Source: Cheilinus undulatus
Taxonomy: Eukaryota > Chordata > Actinopteri > Labriformes > Labridae
Direction: 5' to 3'
Assembly (NCBI RefSeq): GCF_018320785.1
Contig: NC_054876.1
Coordinates: 22,528,212-22,592,211, forward strand
DNA: 64,000 bases
The translations under genes were made by a program, and so were the position numbers. Below, in pieces: positions 11,470 to 35,754 of the stretch. Each line of letters starts with the position of its first letter. Positions within the stretch are counted from its first letter, which is position 1. The notes under the pieces were generated by a model. That model did no database searches. It saw only the letters and a list, made by a program, of their open reading frames with translations, and had not been told where the DNA came from.

Positions 11470-14400
11470 GCCAAAGTCACAATCCAAACCGGGGGGGTCC
11501 AAAAAATACTAAATATATAAAAATATCTAGAAGAGCATGCAGAGAGCCTGGTTTACCTTTCATTTTCATTATCTTTCTTTATCTATAGTCAATTAAGATC
11601 ATTATCTGGGCTAGGTTAAGCCATACTTTTTATATCCTTTGTATACTCTGTCAGATGTTGGTACTCTGTCAGAAGTTTGTCAACTCTGTCAGATGATGGT
11701 TTGCTTGTTCTACAAAATGCATTATCCTCTTTTGAGTTTCTCCTACTTATTTGTCAAAGTAACAGCTAATCATATAAGCAATATTAACTTGTTTATTTAA
11801 AACATTGGTTTAATATAAATTGGTTAATAAAACATAAAGTTAAAATCAAAACATTTTTAAATCCTAAGATTTTTTAAAAAGTTTTGAATAATTAATTTTT
11901 TTACTAAATGTCATAACTGAATATCAGTATTACATAAGTAAAAACTTGACATTTCTCTCGAATCAATAAAATAAGAATCAAATACACTGCAGTGTGTCTA
12001 AAGACTTCACAAAAATCAAGATATGATGGGCAAAAAATTCTTATTTTGGAAAAAAAGTGTTGAATCAAAAATCTGCTCCTTAACAACTGCTAGTTGAGAC
12101 TTTAACCTACACAAATATCCAGTTTGAAAAAGTAAAACAAAAGTACAAAGTCAAATTTTGAATCTGTTTTGTTCTTTTTCTCAAGAACCAGTGATATTTA
12201 TCCAGCATGTTCTTTCTTGCACAAATCTGATGGAAATATAAGGACAAAAAATAAGGCTGGCATTTAAATTTGACAAAGTTTACTGTTTAAGTATGGGAAA
12301 CAAACTGATCAATGTGACTTGCAGAGGATTCTTTCTGATGTCACAATTTGCCTGACTTTGACTATTCAGAGTGAAAATATAATGAAAAATACAGCATTTT
12401 AAAAAATTCCCTGTAGAGTGTTGATTTTGGAAATAAGAGTTTTTTGCCAATGATATATTATTAATAATGTTTTGTTTTCAGATTTCAGTTTAGAGGTTTG
12501 TTTTGTTAAAAACAGCTGAAGACCACCTTGCTTTAAAACTCAGGAGGCTTATTGCTAATTCACCTTTATCATTCAGTAAAACTACAACATAAACTTTCAT
12601 CAAATGTTTGTCTTAAGAAAGACTAAAGATTATTCTCATTTGTACTTCAGATGTCTTCACAAGCGCACCAGGGCAATGTCTGAAACAGGTAAGTAGAGAG
12701 AACACCATTATTTCAAGCTGCTCAGCCAAAGCAGCTGTTAAAACCACTGAGACTTTAAGTCTCATAAAAATTAGCCCTCCCCAGTTGTGATTTATTGATG
12801 GTATTAACGTGTTTAGGATCAGGGGCATTGGTGTAAATGTCCTGGCTACAGTAACTTCATTTGGAGCTGAAAATGTGATTTATTGATGTCTATTAATGTT
12901 GAAACTATTTTTTGTGCCAGTTTTTAAACCACCTTTTCCACCCATTTCTACCACTCACCACTTTTTTCCTATCTTATCTCACTTTCTGCCCATTTTTGCC
13001 ACTTTCCCCCGATTGTTGCCTATTTACTCATATTTGCCACTATTTATCACTTTTCATTACTTCTCAAGTCCATTTCTGCTGGTTTAACTGCGTTTCACTG
13101 TTTGTTATGCCCATTTTTGCCACTTTAAACCCATTTTCAGCATTTGTCTGATGGTTTTTGCCACTTTTAATCCAGATTTTGTCCTATTAAATTCCAATCC
13201 ATTTTTTTAAGTGACAGAAAAATTACTAGAAATAACTACAAGTTTTTTTTTATTAGGAATGAAGGCATTCAGAAATTACCTAAAATTTGCTTGAAAATAA
13301 TACAGCAACTTATACAGAAAATTAAAAAATCTAATGTCTAAGAAATTACTTGGTAAAATACCCCCTAATGACTGGGATATTGCCACAATATTAGAAGGAA
13401 TTACTGTATAATTAATACATCATTACTAGGTAAATATGTACTTAATATTGCCAAGTTATTACTAGGGTATTACCACCTCACTCTTGAGTAATTATACTAA
13501 ATGATACTTGTTACACTAAAATGACTTTTTAATTACTAAGGTAAGGTAATTAGGGCTCACTAAAAAGAAGTGTTATTAAAAAAAACATGTAATGTGCACA
13601 AGGTGGTTGCTCAGCTTAGACATTGCCACATAAAAACATACTGACAAACATTAATCTTGCTTTCTCCCAGGTATCTACCACCTCCTTATTTCTCTTTGGT
13701 GACTTTTAGTGACTAATGTATGTGACAACCAGCATTGCACTGAGACTGAATGCTGTCAGATTGGGCTGTCTAGAAAGGTTTCAGTCATAACAAACTTTAG
13801 ACACTGCTGTGGTTTGAAGATTGTAGCCCTTGAGAGCCCCCTACTGGCCTGGAGCCCCAAGTAATTCTCAACTGAATTTGAACAAAACTGCATTCATCAC
13901 GGTGCATATGCAATGTTCTACACAAGAAAAAATAACACCTAAGGGAAACATGTAAGAGCTTTTAAACTATACTGTTTATCAGTGAAATACCTGTACTCTC
14001 CTTTTCTAATGCTGATGTTCTGCTCTCAGTGGCCGACAGCATAGTTTCCAAAGACTGCAGTCCTGCAGCCTGGGCTGAAAAAGGGTTTGGATTTTGTTGA
14101 GTTCATAAACATTTTAAAAGACACATTAGCTTCTGTTGGCTTCAGTAAAGTTATTTAAATCATCCTATCTGACACACTTAAAATGAGTCTCTTAGAGTTC
14201 ATAAGTCACCATCGTCAACATTTTCTGGGATTTAGAAGTCTTTACCTGAATTCTCTGTCTGCAGCTGCTCCACATGCATCTTGGTGATGATCAGCTCTAC
14301 TCTCAGTTCCTCCACCTGGCTCTCACTTTCCTTCACTATGGCCTCCAGGTACCTCTGCTCTACATTGAGCTGTACCACCATGTCTCTCAATGCCTTTACC

Positions 14401-14531
14401 TCTGCCCAGATATCAGGGGTGGTTTGCTTTGAGGTATTCCCTCCCTCAGAGAGGCGTCCATCCTCCCCCTGAGCCTGTGAGCCTGACAGGCAGTGCAGCA
14501 GAAACAGCAAACCTACAGCAACCCTCATCAT
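10491..14531 (-). CDS. Secreted coiled-coil and C1q-domain protein (C1q-like), 5 coding exons
   Basis: Coding exons on the minus strand are 14531-14246, 14074-13991, 11173-11090, 10997-10869 and 10762-10491, joined at GT-AG sites that are all phase 1, giving about 284 residues. The start is the first of two adjacent ATGs just before a clear signal peptide (residues 1-20, MMRVAVGLLFLL...GSQA); the open frame upstream has only a GTG. Residues 35-150 are heptad-rich coiled coil with no collagen Gly-X-Y repeats. A C1q domain follows from about residue 153 (KPKVAFFAGL) to the end (SGSLLFPL), including the typical GVYQLQFT and LIKNGE strands. N-glycosylation sequons are at N32 and in the NHT near the C-terminus. 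Fish have many such C1q-like or cerebellin-like secreted genes, often linked to innate immunity; the exact orthologue cannot be named. A poly(A) signal on the minus strand lies at 10390-10385, about 100 nt past the stop. Confidence 0.9.
11439..11466 (+). repeat. Poly(A) run
   Basis: A run of 28 A residues lies in an intron of the C1q-like gene. It may be the tail of a retroposed copy, but no body was recognised upstream. Confidence 0.7.
12765..13200 (+). repeat. Relative of the 33.3 kb hAT-like element (partial)
   Basis: It shares ccctccccagttgtgatttattgatg, ggggcattggtgt and tttggagctgaaaa with the 33.3 kb element, then the same array of cccatttttgccacttta words (12890-13200). It lies in an intron of the C1q-like gene. 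The ends are not clear. Confidence 0.6.
13225..13560. repeat. AT-rich region with recurring ATTACTAGG words
   Basis: Words such as aattactaggtaa, ttattactagggtatt and gaaattacttggtaa recur without a fixed period. It looks like the interior of a non-autonomous transposon next to the previous repeat, but no ends were found. Confidence 0.4.
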
Positions 14532-15109
14532 CACACTAGATGTCTCCACAGACAGGCGGAGGAAGAGTTGGCTAGTTTTATTTGGTATTCAAGGTTCATC
14601 TGGATGGATGAATGGGAAAAGCAGCACATGTTTTTCTGTTTGGCAGTCTAAATTAAGGCCTTGGATGATGTGATATGAACTCTGGTGAGAAATCGCAAGC
14701 TGATATAAACACAGAGAGAAACACACTAATCCTGACAGCTTTTAGTATGACTGAGGATTGTCTGATAAAAATTCAAAGAGCAAAACTTAAGTCTTTACTT
14801 CATCTGCCAAAAAATGTGTCATGTAAATTATTTGGTAGGCCACTGAGGCCCAGTGAAAGTAAATATTTGTTCTCTTGAGCCCGCTGGTGACCAGCTTACT
14901 TAAACTATGCCTTTAACACTGACCGAATCATTTTAGTGAACTACAGTCACTCTACAGCCAATGAAAATCAAGTATGTCAACAGACAATGCTGCATAAAGT
15001 GTTAATCTCATTAAAGCTAACTGAACAACAGTGAAATGTTTCTTTTTTTCCTTTTTACAAGTTCTGTGTAGTCCTTGATAAAGTGGACAGCATGCTTATC
15101 TGACTGGTA

Positions 15110-15815
15110 ATGGTGTTTTCAGGGGTCTGTTAAAAAAAATCCTTCAGAAAGCTGCACCCAGAGTCCTAAACACATCAGAACCCATTACACCTGTCCCCAG
15201 ATCTGTACGCTGGCCTCCTGTGAGTCAAACGATAGATTCTTAAATCCTGATGGTAGTACATAAAGCATTAAACACACTTGGCCAAAATACCAATCTGATT
15301 TTTTTAAGTTCCTTATGAAGTATCCTGACCCCCTTTGGTCTTCTGGGACTGGTATACCAACTGTTCCAGGAACCAAAACCAAGCAGTGTGAATGAACTTT
15401 TAGTTTGTATGTCCCACACCAGTGGAACAAAGACCAGAGAAGCTGAGCCTTTCCAAATCTCTTAGCTCTTTCGAAACGGATCTTAAACCTATTTCATTCA
15501 CTGCATTTAAGTCCAGTTCCCCCAGATCTTCTTTAAACCCTGTTTTAATTTAATTAGTATTGGTTTCTAATTGAGCTATTATTTGAAAATGACCCTTTTT
15601 GCTGTCTTTATGAATTTTGATTTCAACAGCTGTAATATTTTCTCAAATTTCAGCTAATTATATGATTTTTTAATCCTGTATTTTGATTTTTTTATGTAGT
15701 GTTTTATATATTCAGGGATTTTTTTTGATGCTCTTGATGTTTGAGATGCCTTGTTTTGGCTCTGTAAAGCACTTTCAATTGCTGTATATGAATAATGTTC
15801 TGTAACAAAGTTACA
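15110..15815 (+). mobile_element. LINE fragment (L2/Rex1-like), 3' end
   Basis: The plus strand encodes degraded reverse-transcriptase C-terminal sequence (APRVLNTSEPITPVPRSV, then RWPPV, like the usual HWLPV-RI-FK-LVYKALN block) and ends with the typical ctgtaaagcactttcaattgctgtatatgaataa tail. It is 5' truncated and interrupted by stops. Confidence 0.6.
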
Positions 15816-16429
15816 GTGCTGTTGTCAGTACCCTTTCCAATTTGGCTTCTGCTGCTGCTGGGTATATATCCATATCCATGACGTAATCACGCACAGTCGC
15901 TAGCCTCTTCTAAATGTGTGTCTAACAGCTGCCAGGGAGGACTCTTGCTTCACCTTCAAAGGACCTGACTTAGAAGGATCCTTCTTACAGAGCAATTATC
16001 CTGGACTTTGAGAAACGGCAACTGTGTGAATTGGTACAGGGCCAGAGCCTTGAATCTACATGAAGTTTGGGTAAGATCTGACCATTTACAGCTGAGATAA
16101 AAACTATTCCCTTTACTTGTCAAATATGCCATTTCAAATATGCTTGTCCATTGAGCTTTGGTATAAAAACAGAATAATCTTTTATAATGATGGTCTCTTT
16201 AAGCTGTAAAACAAAATTTAGCTGGATTGGACAAACCTCCAATGAAGAATTAAACCCAGAAGATCCCTTGAAAATGGTCAGTAAAAAATTCTACTTTATT
16301 CAAAATAGTAGACTTCTTCTTGGGAATTCACCATAACAACTTTTAAGGTCTCAGGATGCCAGCTATGCGTACCAAATTTCATCATTAAGGGAGAAACTCA
16401 CTGAAGGGGATGCCACTTTGTAGACAAGA

Positions 16430-17113
16430 CAATCTGGCTGCAGACCACTCTTACAGACGATTCATCTGTGACACCGTGTACCTGAGAACGGGCATACCGT
16501 ACTTTTCGGTTAAAATATATTTCTAGTTTAAGACTGAAAATTAAATAATTACATTTTATTCATGAAATTACATTTCATGAAGTTAGATGAGTTAACAATA
16601 TTGCAAACATTACAGTCTGAAAAACATTTCATCAAGAAAAGGTAGAGAAAGTTTAGAGGTCTAACCCCGGATTAAATCATGGACCTATTTAAGAAGTATT
16701 TACTTGAACAGTGGCTTGCTTAAAGCTCAGCTCAATCCAAAACTAACCTAGGTGCGTAATTAAGGTTACTGCATGAGGCAAAGTAACAAAGTTTGCTTTA
16801 GCAATGTGAGTTAGTTAACATAGCCAAATCTAATGGAGCTACATAGATGACATAACAACGTAGCAGCTTTATGAACTTAGCTTTTGCTATGTTAGCTACA
16901 TAGCTAACACAGCTACTAAAGCTACGTAGACAAGCTTTTTTACTGTAAGAAGATGGTTTACTCAACTTCATTAAATGTTTTGTAATTAGGTTTTTACAGG
17001 TCAGGTTTTAAGTTAAGTTTTAGTCTATATTTCCTTTCTGGCAGAGTATCAGACCAACAGTCTGTCACACTGGCCATCAGAGATGTACGGTCTGCAGCCC
17101 AACTCGTCTCATT
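16430..17113 (-). repeat. AGCTA-core TIR element, copy B
   Basis: The left end holds TCTGGCTGCAGACC and the right end holds its inverted form GGTCTGCAGCCC (about 17090-17101) next to GGCCATCAGAGATG. The core at 16840-16930 repeats agctacatagctaac words. Its orientation matches copy A and is opposite to copies C and D. Confidence 0.7.
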
Positions 17114-19693
17114 CTGAATGCTGATAGGAGGCGCTATTTAGACAATTTCTCCCACCTCGACTGCAGATCTGCAGAATCACATTTTACCAGTCCTGATGAA
17201 CCTGCCAAGTCTTGGGAGCTTTTGAGCATGTTTAGGCACTAAAAACTGAGAAAACACAGAGAAAAAAAAATTAAAGAGTCCTTTGAATTATAAGTGGGTC
17301 CTCCATACCGTTTGTGAGGCTCTGGCCCTAATTACAGGTGACAACTGGATTTATTTGATTTGCAACCACATGTAACAGTGGACTAGATGTACACCGATTA
17401 CCTTCAGTTAGCTCTAGTTTTAAGTCCAAGTGAGCAGATCTCCAAAAAACATTCAAATCCTGAAATCTTTATTTGAACTACTGTGATATATGTATCCATT
17501 CATCACTGAAAGAGAGCAAAACTTCAATGAAATATGGCACACTCAATCCTTGTCCAGATGGCTGATAAACTAGCAATGAGTCAGATATCCTGCTAAAAGG
17601 TTCACATCAGCCAACCAGCATACTTTTTGAAAAGCAGTATATGGAATTTAATGCATATTTAGATGAAAATTATAAATGTCTAATCATGCCCTGAAACTGA
17701 AACACCCCATATAGAGCATTGTGTGGCCTTGTAGGGTGTTGCCTATGTATTTCTGGCACAAAGAAGCAAAAACTGAAAAAAAGCTCCTTTTGTCTGCAAC
17801 TCATCAGAAAAAAGTAAGAATCATACACAGTAAAATCACTGCTGAAATAACAAGACAAATACAAATAACTTGTGGTTACAAAACATTTAAAAAGCACTTA
17901 GTTGAGCATGAGAATTGATGCCACATTAAAGTAAACCAAATCCCTTAAAGTACAACACTGAGATTAAATAGTTCTTACTGGATGTAAATTTGGCAGAACT
18001 AAAAGAAAAACAAATATTAAATGTAAAGAGTCTCCCATGAGGATAGATCTGATAGAATGTGTATGGTGATGCCATTAAGGGATTTAAAAGCACAAATAAA
18101 TAAAGTTAAAGATACAAGCTAAAGCATGTAAGCCATATGCACATTAAGAAAAAAGAAAATTCCCATCTGGCTTTCAACACATTTTCATTAACATGTGACC
18201 AACATTACTCATTTATCGCCAGAAAAAACATCAATGTTCAGTTTATAACAATGTTATACAAGTTATACAGGTCCAAATAAGCAAATGTTAAGGGTCTCTG
18301 GATGGGCAACTAGCATTCAGCCTCTCCCTTTTATAGGATCTAATGAGGAGTGTCGAGAATAGATGTTTACTCAGGTTGATCAATCTGCATTTTTCAAATG
18401 AAGTGCATGCACTGTTTTCAAAACATGGCCTACTTTGGGGCTTAAAAATAACCTTTTTAAGAGTAAACATTAGCAGATATTGAGCCATAACTCAGGGGAA
18501 AACACACAAAGAGACTCTAGCTGCAGTGATTGTCTCCAACACCCTGAGAAGGACATAAGCTGAGGATAAAAGGCACAATGGAAAGCCATCAATCAGCTGT
18601 ATTTTCAAACAGTCAGGATGTGACAAAACCCCCCGAATGAATGTAACTCTAAGCCTAGAAAATAATAAAAACAGAACAAACTGAAACCCAAGAAACTCAG
18701 TTAATAACATAAAAAAGTTTAAGGCACTGATCAGTCAAGAGCACAAAACACAAGAAGTTGAAATGGCAGAGTAAGAGTTGTAACTATCATAATGAAGAAT
18801 AAAACTGAAAAAAGTATGGGCATAATGTCAGTTAAGGCATTTTCATGAACAGGAAGACAAATGAAAAACAAAAAAAAACAACACTGCATTTGAAATTCTT
18901 ATGGTGTCACATTGCGACACTTTCCCTGCACTCGCCTGCTTGTCAACTTTTGACCTCCCACTTTTATAAAGTATGAGCAAGTTTACCATCTTGATTTTCA
19001 CATTTCATCCCATTAATCAGGAGTGATTTTAGCTGTTTCTATCTGTTTTAGAGCTACAACAACAATAGCTTGGTGATGTATGATCAATAACAGTGGCATT
19101 TGGTTTTCTTTGAGGTATTACTTTGAAAAGCCAAGTTTGAGAATCCCTTTGTTAGTTAAATAAAATAAAATGTGAAATAAAATGACCCTAATCCTTGAAA
19201 TTACTGTAACCAGATAACAGAATTAGACCTAATGCAGGTAACTGACCTAAAGCTTGTTATGACATATTTAATTCAGTTCCTCTCTAAAATGCTGTAACCA
19301 CTTTAGCTAAGGTATTATCTGGCTATGTGACAACTACATATCCCTTAAAGCACAATAAAACACCAATGGCAAATCAGAACTTATTTCTACGGCCACCGTC
19401 AGCACCGGATCCTTGATCTGTGTCACACATGTTAAGGTGTTCATAAAATATAAATGGCATGTGAAAGGCTCTGTAGTGTAGCAGATGGTTAGCATCAAGC
19501 AGGACAGCCTGTGACTGCAGCCAAAGCAGCAGTAGATGCTGCTGTTTAGGACAAAGTCAAAGTCTTTCAAGAACACACTGTCAGGGTGTTTCTGTGTCTG
19601 TCCGTTACTTTAAACCATGGGAATTACCCATACAGTCTAGAGCACTGAGCCTCATCCGCTTGTGTCCTCCTCCCTCATTCTGTAGGACTGAAT
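17114..19693. other. Region downstream of nf2, probably including its 3' UTR
   Basis: No coding exon was recognised. The region directly follows the merlin stop codon on the minus strand and should contain the nf2 3' UTR, whose end could not be fixed (an AATAAA on the minus strand at about 17472 is one candidate). It is AT-rich. Confidence 0.4.
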
Positions 19694-31064
<11,371 letters not shown>

Positions 31065-31091
31065 TTTGGTGGAGTTGCTATCAGGAAACCT

Positions 31092-32563
31092 GCGGGGAAA
31101 AGGAAAAATAAGTATTGAACAATATACCTGCATTTAGCACAAACAGTGACACTTAACAAGTGAAAATATAAATGCATAATTAATGAGTTACTGGATCTGG
31201 GAGTTAACCGTAGCTACCAGGCGATAAAAAACTAACTTTTCAAGCAGTTATCAGGTACTTTATTACTACAAGCATGATTAATGGCAACAGGAATCTGAAA
31301 TGCAGATAAATTTAATTACCAGCGGACACAGTTACAAACTTCTGCCGTCCAAGGCTCAAAGAAGGCTAGGCTTTTGTTAGCAGACTACTGCTTGGCTAAA
31401 AGCGTTAGCTTCAAACTATGCCACGAAAACGGACCAAAACAATCTACAGAAACAGCGGAACTTCTGGAGGTTATCCATGATGAAATGTATCGGGCAAAAG
31501 ACTTTGTAACTAACAAAGTTGTGTAAAAAAAACTTGAGAACAACTTATCAAGCGTTATCGACAGCTAAATGCTTTAGCTTGTTAGCTCTGCTGTTTAATA
31601 TGAGGAGGACTTTCCAGAAGATTTTTGTTTTGACTCCTGGACGCTCTACAGGTGGGAGCATGAATAGCAGCCTGGATAACGTATACTGCGCATGCGCATG
31701 ATTCGAAGCACAAATGCCGACTTCAGGGGTAGTTAGAAACGTTGTGTTCAAGGACGTTTTTGAAATCACAGAACGTAAACCCGTAAACCCAGAGTAGCTT
31801 CAACTCAGACGCAAACGTTTGATGCGGGGTTTTCTGGTCGGTATATCAATATTTAAATTACGAGAGATGAGAATATATATATATATATATATGACTCTAA
31901 TAAAGGATAAAACAGAAACGTGCATGAAAGTTACTTCCCCTGGAAGTCCTTACTTAGGGAGTAATCGAGCAATGCGTCGTACTCCTTCCTGGTCTTTACA
32001 TTATGACCATGCTCCATTATGTGTGCAGGAGGTTTTAAAGGTTATGCCACAATATAGTTACTGCTCAAGATACCAGCAACATATCACAGTGTGACCCTGT
32101 GACGGAAACTATCTGAAAAAAAAGACTTTGCTGTAGGTAAATGTGCCTGTTACTCACGTGAAACTCCTGTGCTGATTTTGAAGACATGTAATGGCATTGT
32201 TTAACAGTAACCAGTGTGTTTCTGAGTATCAGATTTATCAATTTTCTATATTTTATTAACATCACTTATTAAAAGCATGCCTGCGATTTTCAGATTTGAT
32301 TTGGAGTGTATCAAACACTGATTTGGATATGAATCTGATTTCAGATCATTGTAGGGACAACCTAAAACCACATAGTAAGGTTTCAGAATTAAAATTTGTT
32401 AGAATACCAGATTGTTAGAATACCAGTAGTGTACTGGGATTAGAGGACTTAGTATGGTATATCGAGGTTGTTTAGTCACACTGCATGCATAGCTACATCT
32501 TATGATTACAAGTGAAATAGTTGATAGCATATTAAAACATATGTCTGCCTTTCTTTTTCAACA
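31092..32563. promoter_or_regulatory. Divergent promoter region between nf2 and the first mettl27
   Basis: The two genes point away from each other, with 1.5 kb between their start codons. Both first coding exons are preceded by splice acceptors (about 31092 on the minus strand and 32562-32563 on the plus strand), so non-coding first exons must lie between. The block at about 31330-31810 is less AT-rich than its flanks and carries CpGs. It contains the perfect palindrome TGCGCATGCGCA at 31687-31698, a consensus NRF1 site often found at bidirectional housekeeping promoters. An (AT)n run is at 31869-31890. Transcription start sites are not visible. Confidence 0.55.
31687..31698. promoter_or_regulatory. 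NRF1-type palindromic site
   Basis: TGCGCATGCGCA is a perfect 12-bp palindrome matching the NRF1 consensus. It lies between the divergent nf2 and mettl27 genes. Confidence 0.55.
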
Positions 32564-32575
32564 GATTTGTCAAAA

Positions 32576-35062
32576 ATGTCAGCTGGTAATAAGACATTAG
32601 ACGATGTCAGATCGACAATCTTATCAGCTCACAAGGGCTCCACCTTAGAGGACAAGATCACATTTTATGACTCTTGGGCGGAGAACTATGAACAGGTGAT
32701 AAGGACATGATATGGTATCTGAAAATTAAAGAAAGGTGATTAATGTTTGAAAATTATTCAAATGCAATCCAGTCACATCAATGATAAAACATAGTTTGTT
32801 TCCTTTTTATATAGTCTATAGCAAAAATCTGTTTAGTAGGACCCTTTCTGTATGCTTTTAGTCACTAGTAATTCCTTTAAATTTGTGTGAATAGGATCTT
32901 GTTCTTCTTGACTACCGTGCACCAGGTCTGGCAGCAAGCAGGATCTCCTCTCATTTTAGCGGTGACCGTGAAGCAGCTGTTGTGTTGGATGTGGCCTGTG
33001 GTACAGGACTGATGGCCAAGCAGGTAAACTCACAAGAGAGGGAGCAAACGTCTGTGCTGACAGCCTGGCTAAAGGACACTAAAACAAGAAGTGCGGTTAG
33101 ATATTAACAGTCTTGGAAGAGTACATTATGTTTGAATAATAAATCTGTATGGATGTCTCGTCTAAGTTATATGTCATTTACAAAATATTCCCATTAAAGT
33201 CTAGTGTATAATACCTTTGTTCTCCTTTCTCGTTCCCATGAACCAGAACAGCACAAACTCCTTGTGCACCAGTCCTTGGTTTTATATACAACTAGGCCTG
33301 CCCACATAATTGTCTGGGCCCCTGACACCCAGTAAATGGGCCCTCCTCAGTTGGGATTTATTTATGATGTCAATGCATGTGTGTTGGGTCAGTAGCATTG
33401 GTGCCATTATTCTTGCTAACAGTTAATTCTTTTTGGAGCTAAAAAACATGTCAAACTTTTATTGGGTCTGATTTTGAAATTGTCTGATCATGCCACTTTT
33501 AAACCCTTTCACCAATGTTTCTGCCAATTTCCCCCACATTTTTCCACAATTACCCATGTTTGCTTTGTTTAACCAATTGTTTCTACTTATTAATCAAATT
33601 TCACTACTTGAGCCACCCATTGTCACCGCCTTTTGTCCATTTTTGATTCTATCTATTTATCTATCTATATCGGTCTGTCTGTCTATTTTTTTGCAAGTTT
33701 CTGCCACTTTAAACCACTTTTTGCCGATAATAGTCTGTTTTGAACCTTTGATTCATTTTTTTGTGTCCTGAACCAGTTTTGTTCACTTTATTACCACTTC
33801 TCACCACTTTCTCTCTGCCAATTTTCGACACTTTAAACCCTTTTTGTCTTTTTCAGATTTTTTTTCCCTTAATGTCTGTCATTACTGTTCTAACCATTTA
33901 GCTCAGTGTGCCATCCACATTGTTCACATCACCACTGAAAAGCTATTTCTGTTTAAGGAAAAGGGATTTATATTTTGAAAAGGCTATATTGTACTAAAAA
34001 ATTAATAAATCAATCAAATTTTGCTGCTTTGAATGGTTATTATTCAGGTTGAATATAAAATATGGTAATCACAGCCTAACTTTACAATGGATCATGATTT
34101 TTTCCTGACCTCCATGGGCCCTTGATTTGGCTGTGTCCCAGAGAGCTCTCTTCTTTACCCCACTTAAGGGCGGCCTTGTGTACAACTGATTAGTCTTATT
34201 GCCTTTTTTGAACAGATGAAGAATCAGGGGTTTGGACATTTTGTGGGTGTTGATGGAAGCATGGGGATGATGAAGGTGGCTCAAGAGAGTGAGCTGTATG
34301 AAGAACTGAAGCAGTGCGTGCTGGGAAAGGAGCCTCTTCCAGTCCAGTGGGGTATTTTGATGCTTGATTGTTTTATGTGCGTTGTTGAACTTTAGGATTT
34401 TCCCGCAGGCTGAATTACTCTGCTTTATGTTCCAACAATAGATAGCATAGACCTTCTATACATTTTCCCATCTGTGGTTGATAATGACATGCTTACTCAT
34501 CACTGTCATTATTGTTGCATATTTTGTTTGTTTTATTGTCAATCTTGAATGTCTGCAATAAAATGAGAAAAACTCTCTAAATATTAGGGCTATCAAATGT
34601 CAATATTGAGTAATATTTGTCCCTTTTTCATCCTTTTTGTAACCTCAGCAGGTTCGTTTGATGTGGTTGTGATCATCGGAGCTCTCAGTGCTGGTCAAGT
34701 CCCGGTTTGTGTTGTCAGAGAGCTGTGCAAGTCCACCAAACCAGGTGAGAAATCTTTTTTATTAGTTACCCACCATTTCATTTGGAGTCATGACAGCCAG
34801 CATCTCTAAACTGTATCTGAGTGTAACGCATCACTGCACTGTCACCCTGCGTCCACTAGGTGGCTACATTTGCATGACAACCAGAGGTAACCAAGAGAAT
34901 CTGGACTACAAAGCAGCTCTGGTGAGCGAGCTGAAGCAGATGGAGGCAGAGGGGGTCTGGTCTTGTGTGGAGGTGACTGAGGTGGAAAAATGGGAGAGAG
35001 GGGTGTCAGAGAAGGAGGATGGCTACATACCTGGTGCTGTTTATCTCTATAAGAAACTATAG
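32576..35062 (+). CDS. mettl27: Methyltransferase-like protein 27 (first tandem copy), 5 coding exons
   Basis: Coding exons are 32576-32695, 32895-33023, 34216-34351, 34652-34744 and 34860-35062 (120, 129, 136, 93 and 203 nt), joining in frame to 226 residues plus stop; human METTL27 is somewhat longer. It is a class I S-adenosylmethionine-dependent methyltransferase of the METTL27/WBSCR27 family; its substrate is not established. SAM-binding motif I is VLDVACGTG at residues 70-78, followed by an acidic strand (GVDGS) and KPGGYICMTTRG. The start is the ATG 12 nt after an acceptor (ttcttttt...acag), so a 5' non-coding exon lies upstream. Intron 2 carries a hAT-like element. A poly(A) signal AATAAA is at 35253-35258. 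A second gene with the same exon lengths lies 5.4 kb downstream. Confidence 0.93.
33293..34178 (+). mobile_element. hAT-like non-autonomous element with a TTTGCCACTTTAAACC-type array
   Basis: The ends are taggcctgccc and gggcggcctt, with flanking 8-mers tatacaac (33285-33292) and tgtacaac (34179-34186). The middle (33490-33880) is a degenerate array of ccacttttaaaccc / tttctgccactt words. It fills most of intron 2 of the first mettl27. A related copy lies at 12765-13200. Confidence 0.65.
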
Positions 35063-35252
35063 TGATGGAACATCTCAGGACAAAAGATCAGACATTCCAC
35101 CTGAAAAATGTTATTCAGTGTAATACACAGTCAAATGAATTACCATACACCTCAGAAGGAATGTGTCAGAGTTTTGAATGTCTCATAAGTTTAAGATTGT
35201 GAGCTGAATTTTCAGATGTAAAAATAAGATTTTTTTTTTTGGTTACTTTTCT

Positions 35253-35258
35253 AATAAA
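35253..35258 (+). terminator. Poly(A) signal of the first mettl27 copy
   Basis: AATAAA lies about 190 nt after the stop codon of the first mettl27 copy. Confidence 0.5.
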
Positions 35259-35754
35259 GCATCTAATAAGCATTACAATTTACCCCTGAGATCTGAACAT
35301 TGAACAAAAATGTGTTTTTAACAAGCACAGCAATACAGCTCTGAGAAATTAGTTTTACATGTGGGTATTTTGTTAACAAGCATTACAGTTCAGCCATGAC
35401 GAATGAGTAATAAATGAATATGCAACCTTTGTATGTTCGCTGCCTGTCTCTACACTGACATTTACATTGATTAGAAAAACTATGTTGTGAAAGAGTTCAT
35501 GGATACTGTCAACCGTAAAATTGATGATATTACAACAATTAGAAAACGTCCCATTAGAGTAACCACTGATGTCCACACAGTTAATCTGCACCATGCACTC
35601 GGGACCCTTTCCTGTCAATCCTTGGTTTCCACAGAATTCACTGTGATCCGTCTCCTGCGCGCGGTAGAACTCTGCACTCTGCTCTGCTGTGTTTTTATCA
35701 GCGGGGCTGTCTGCCAACATGTATCAGTTTGCACAGAGCTAAACAACCCAAACC

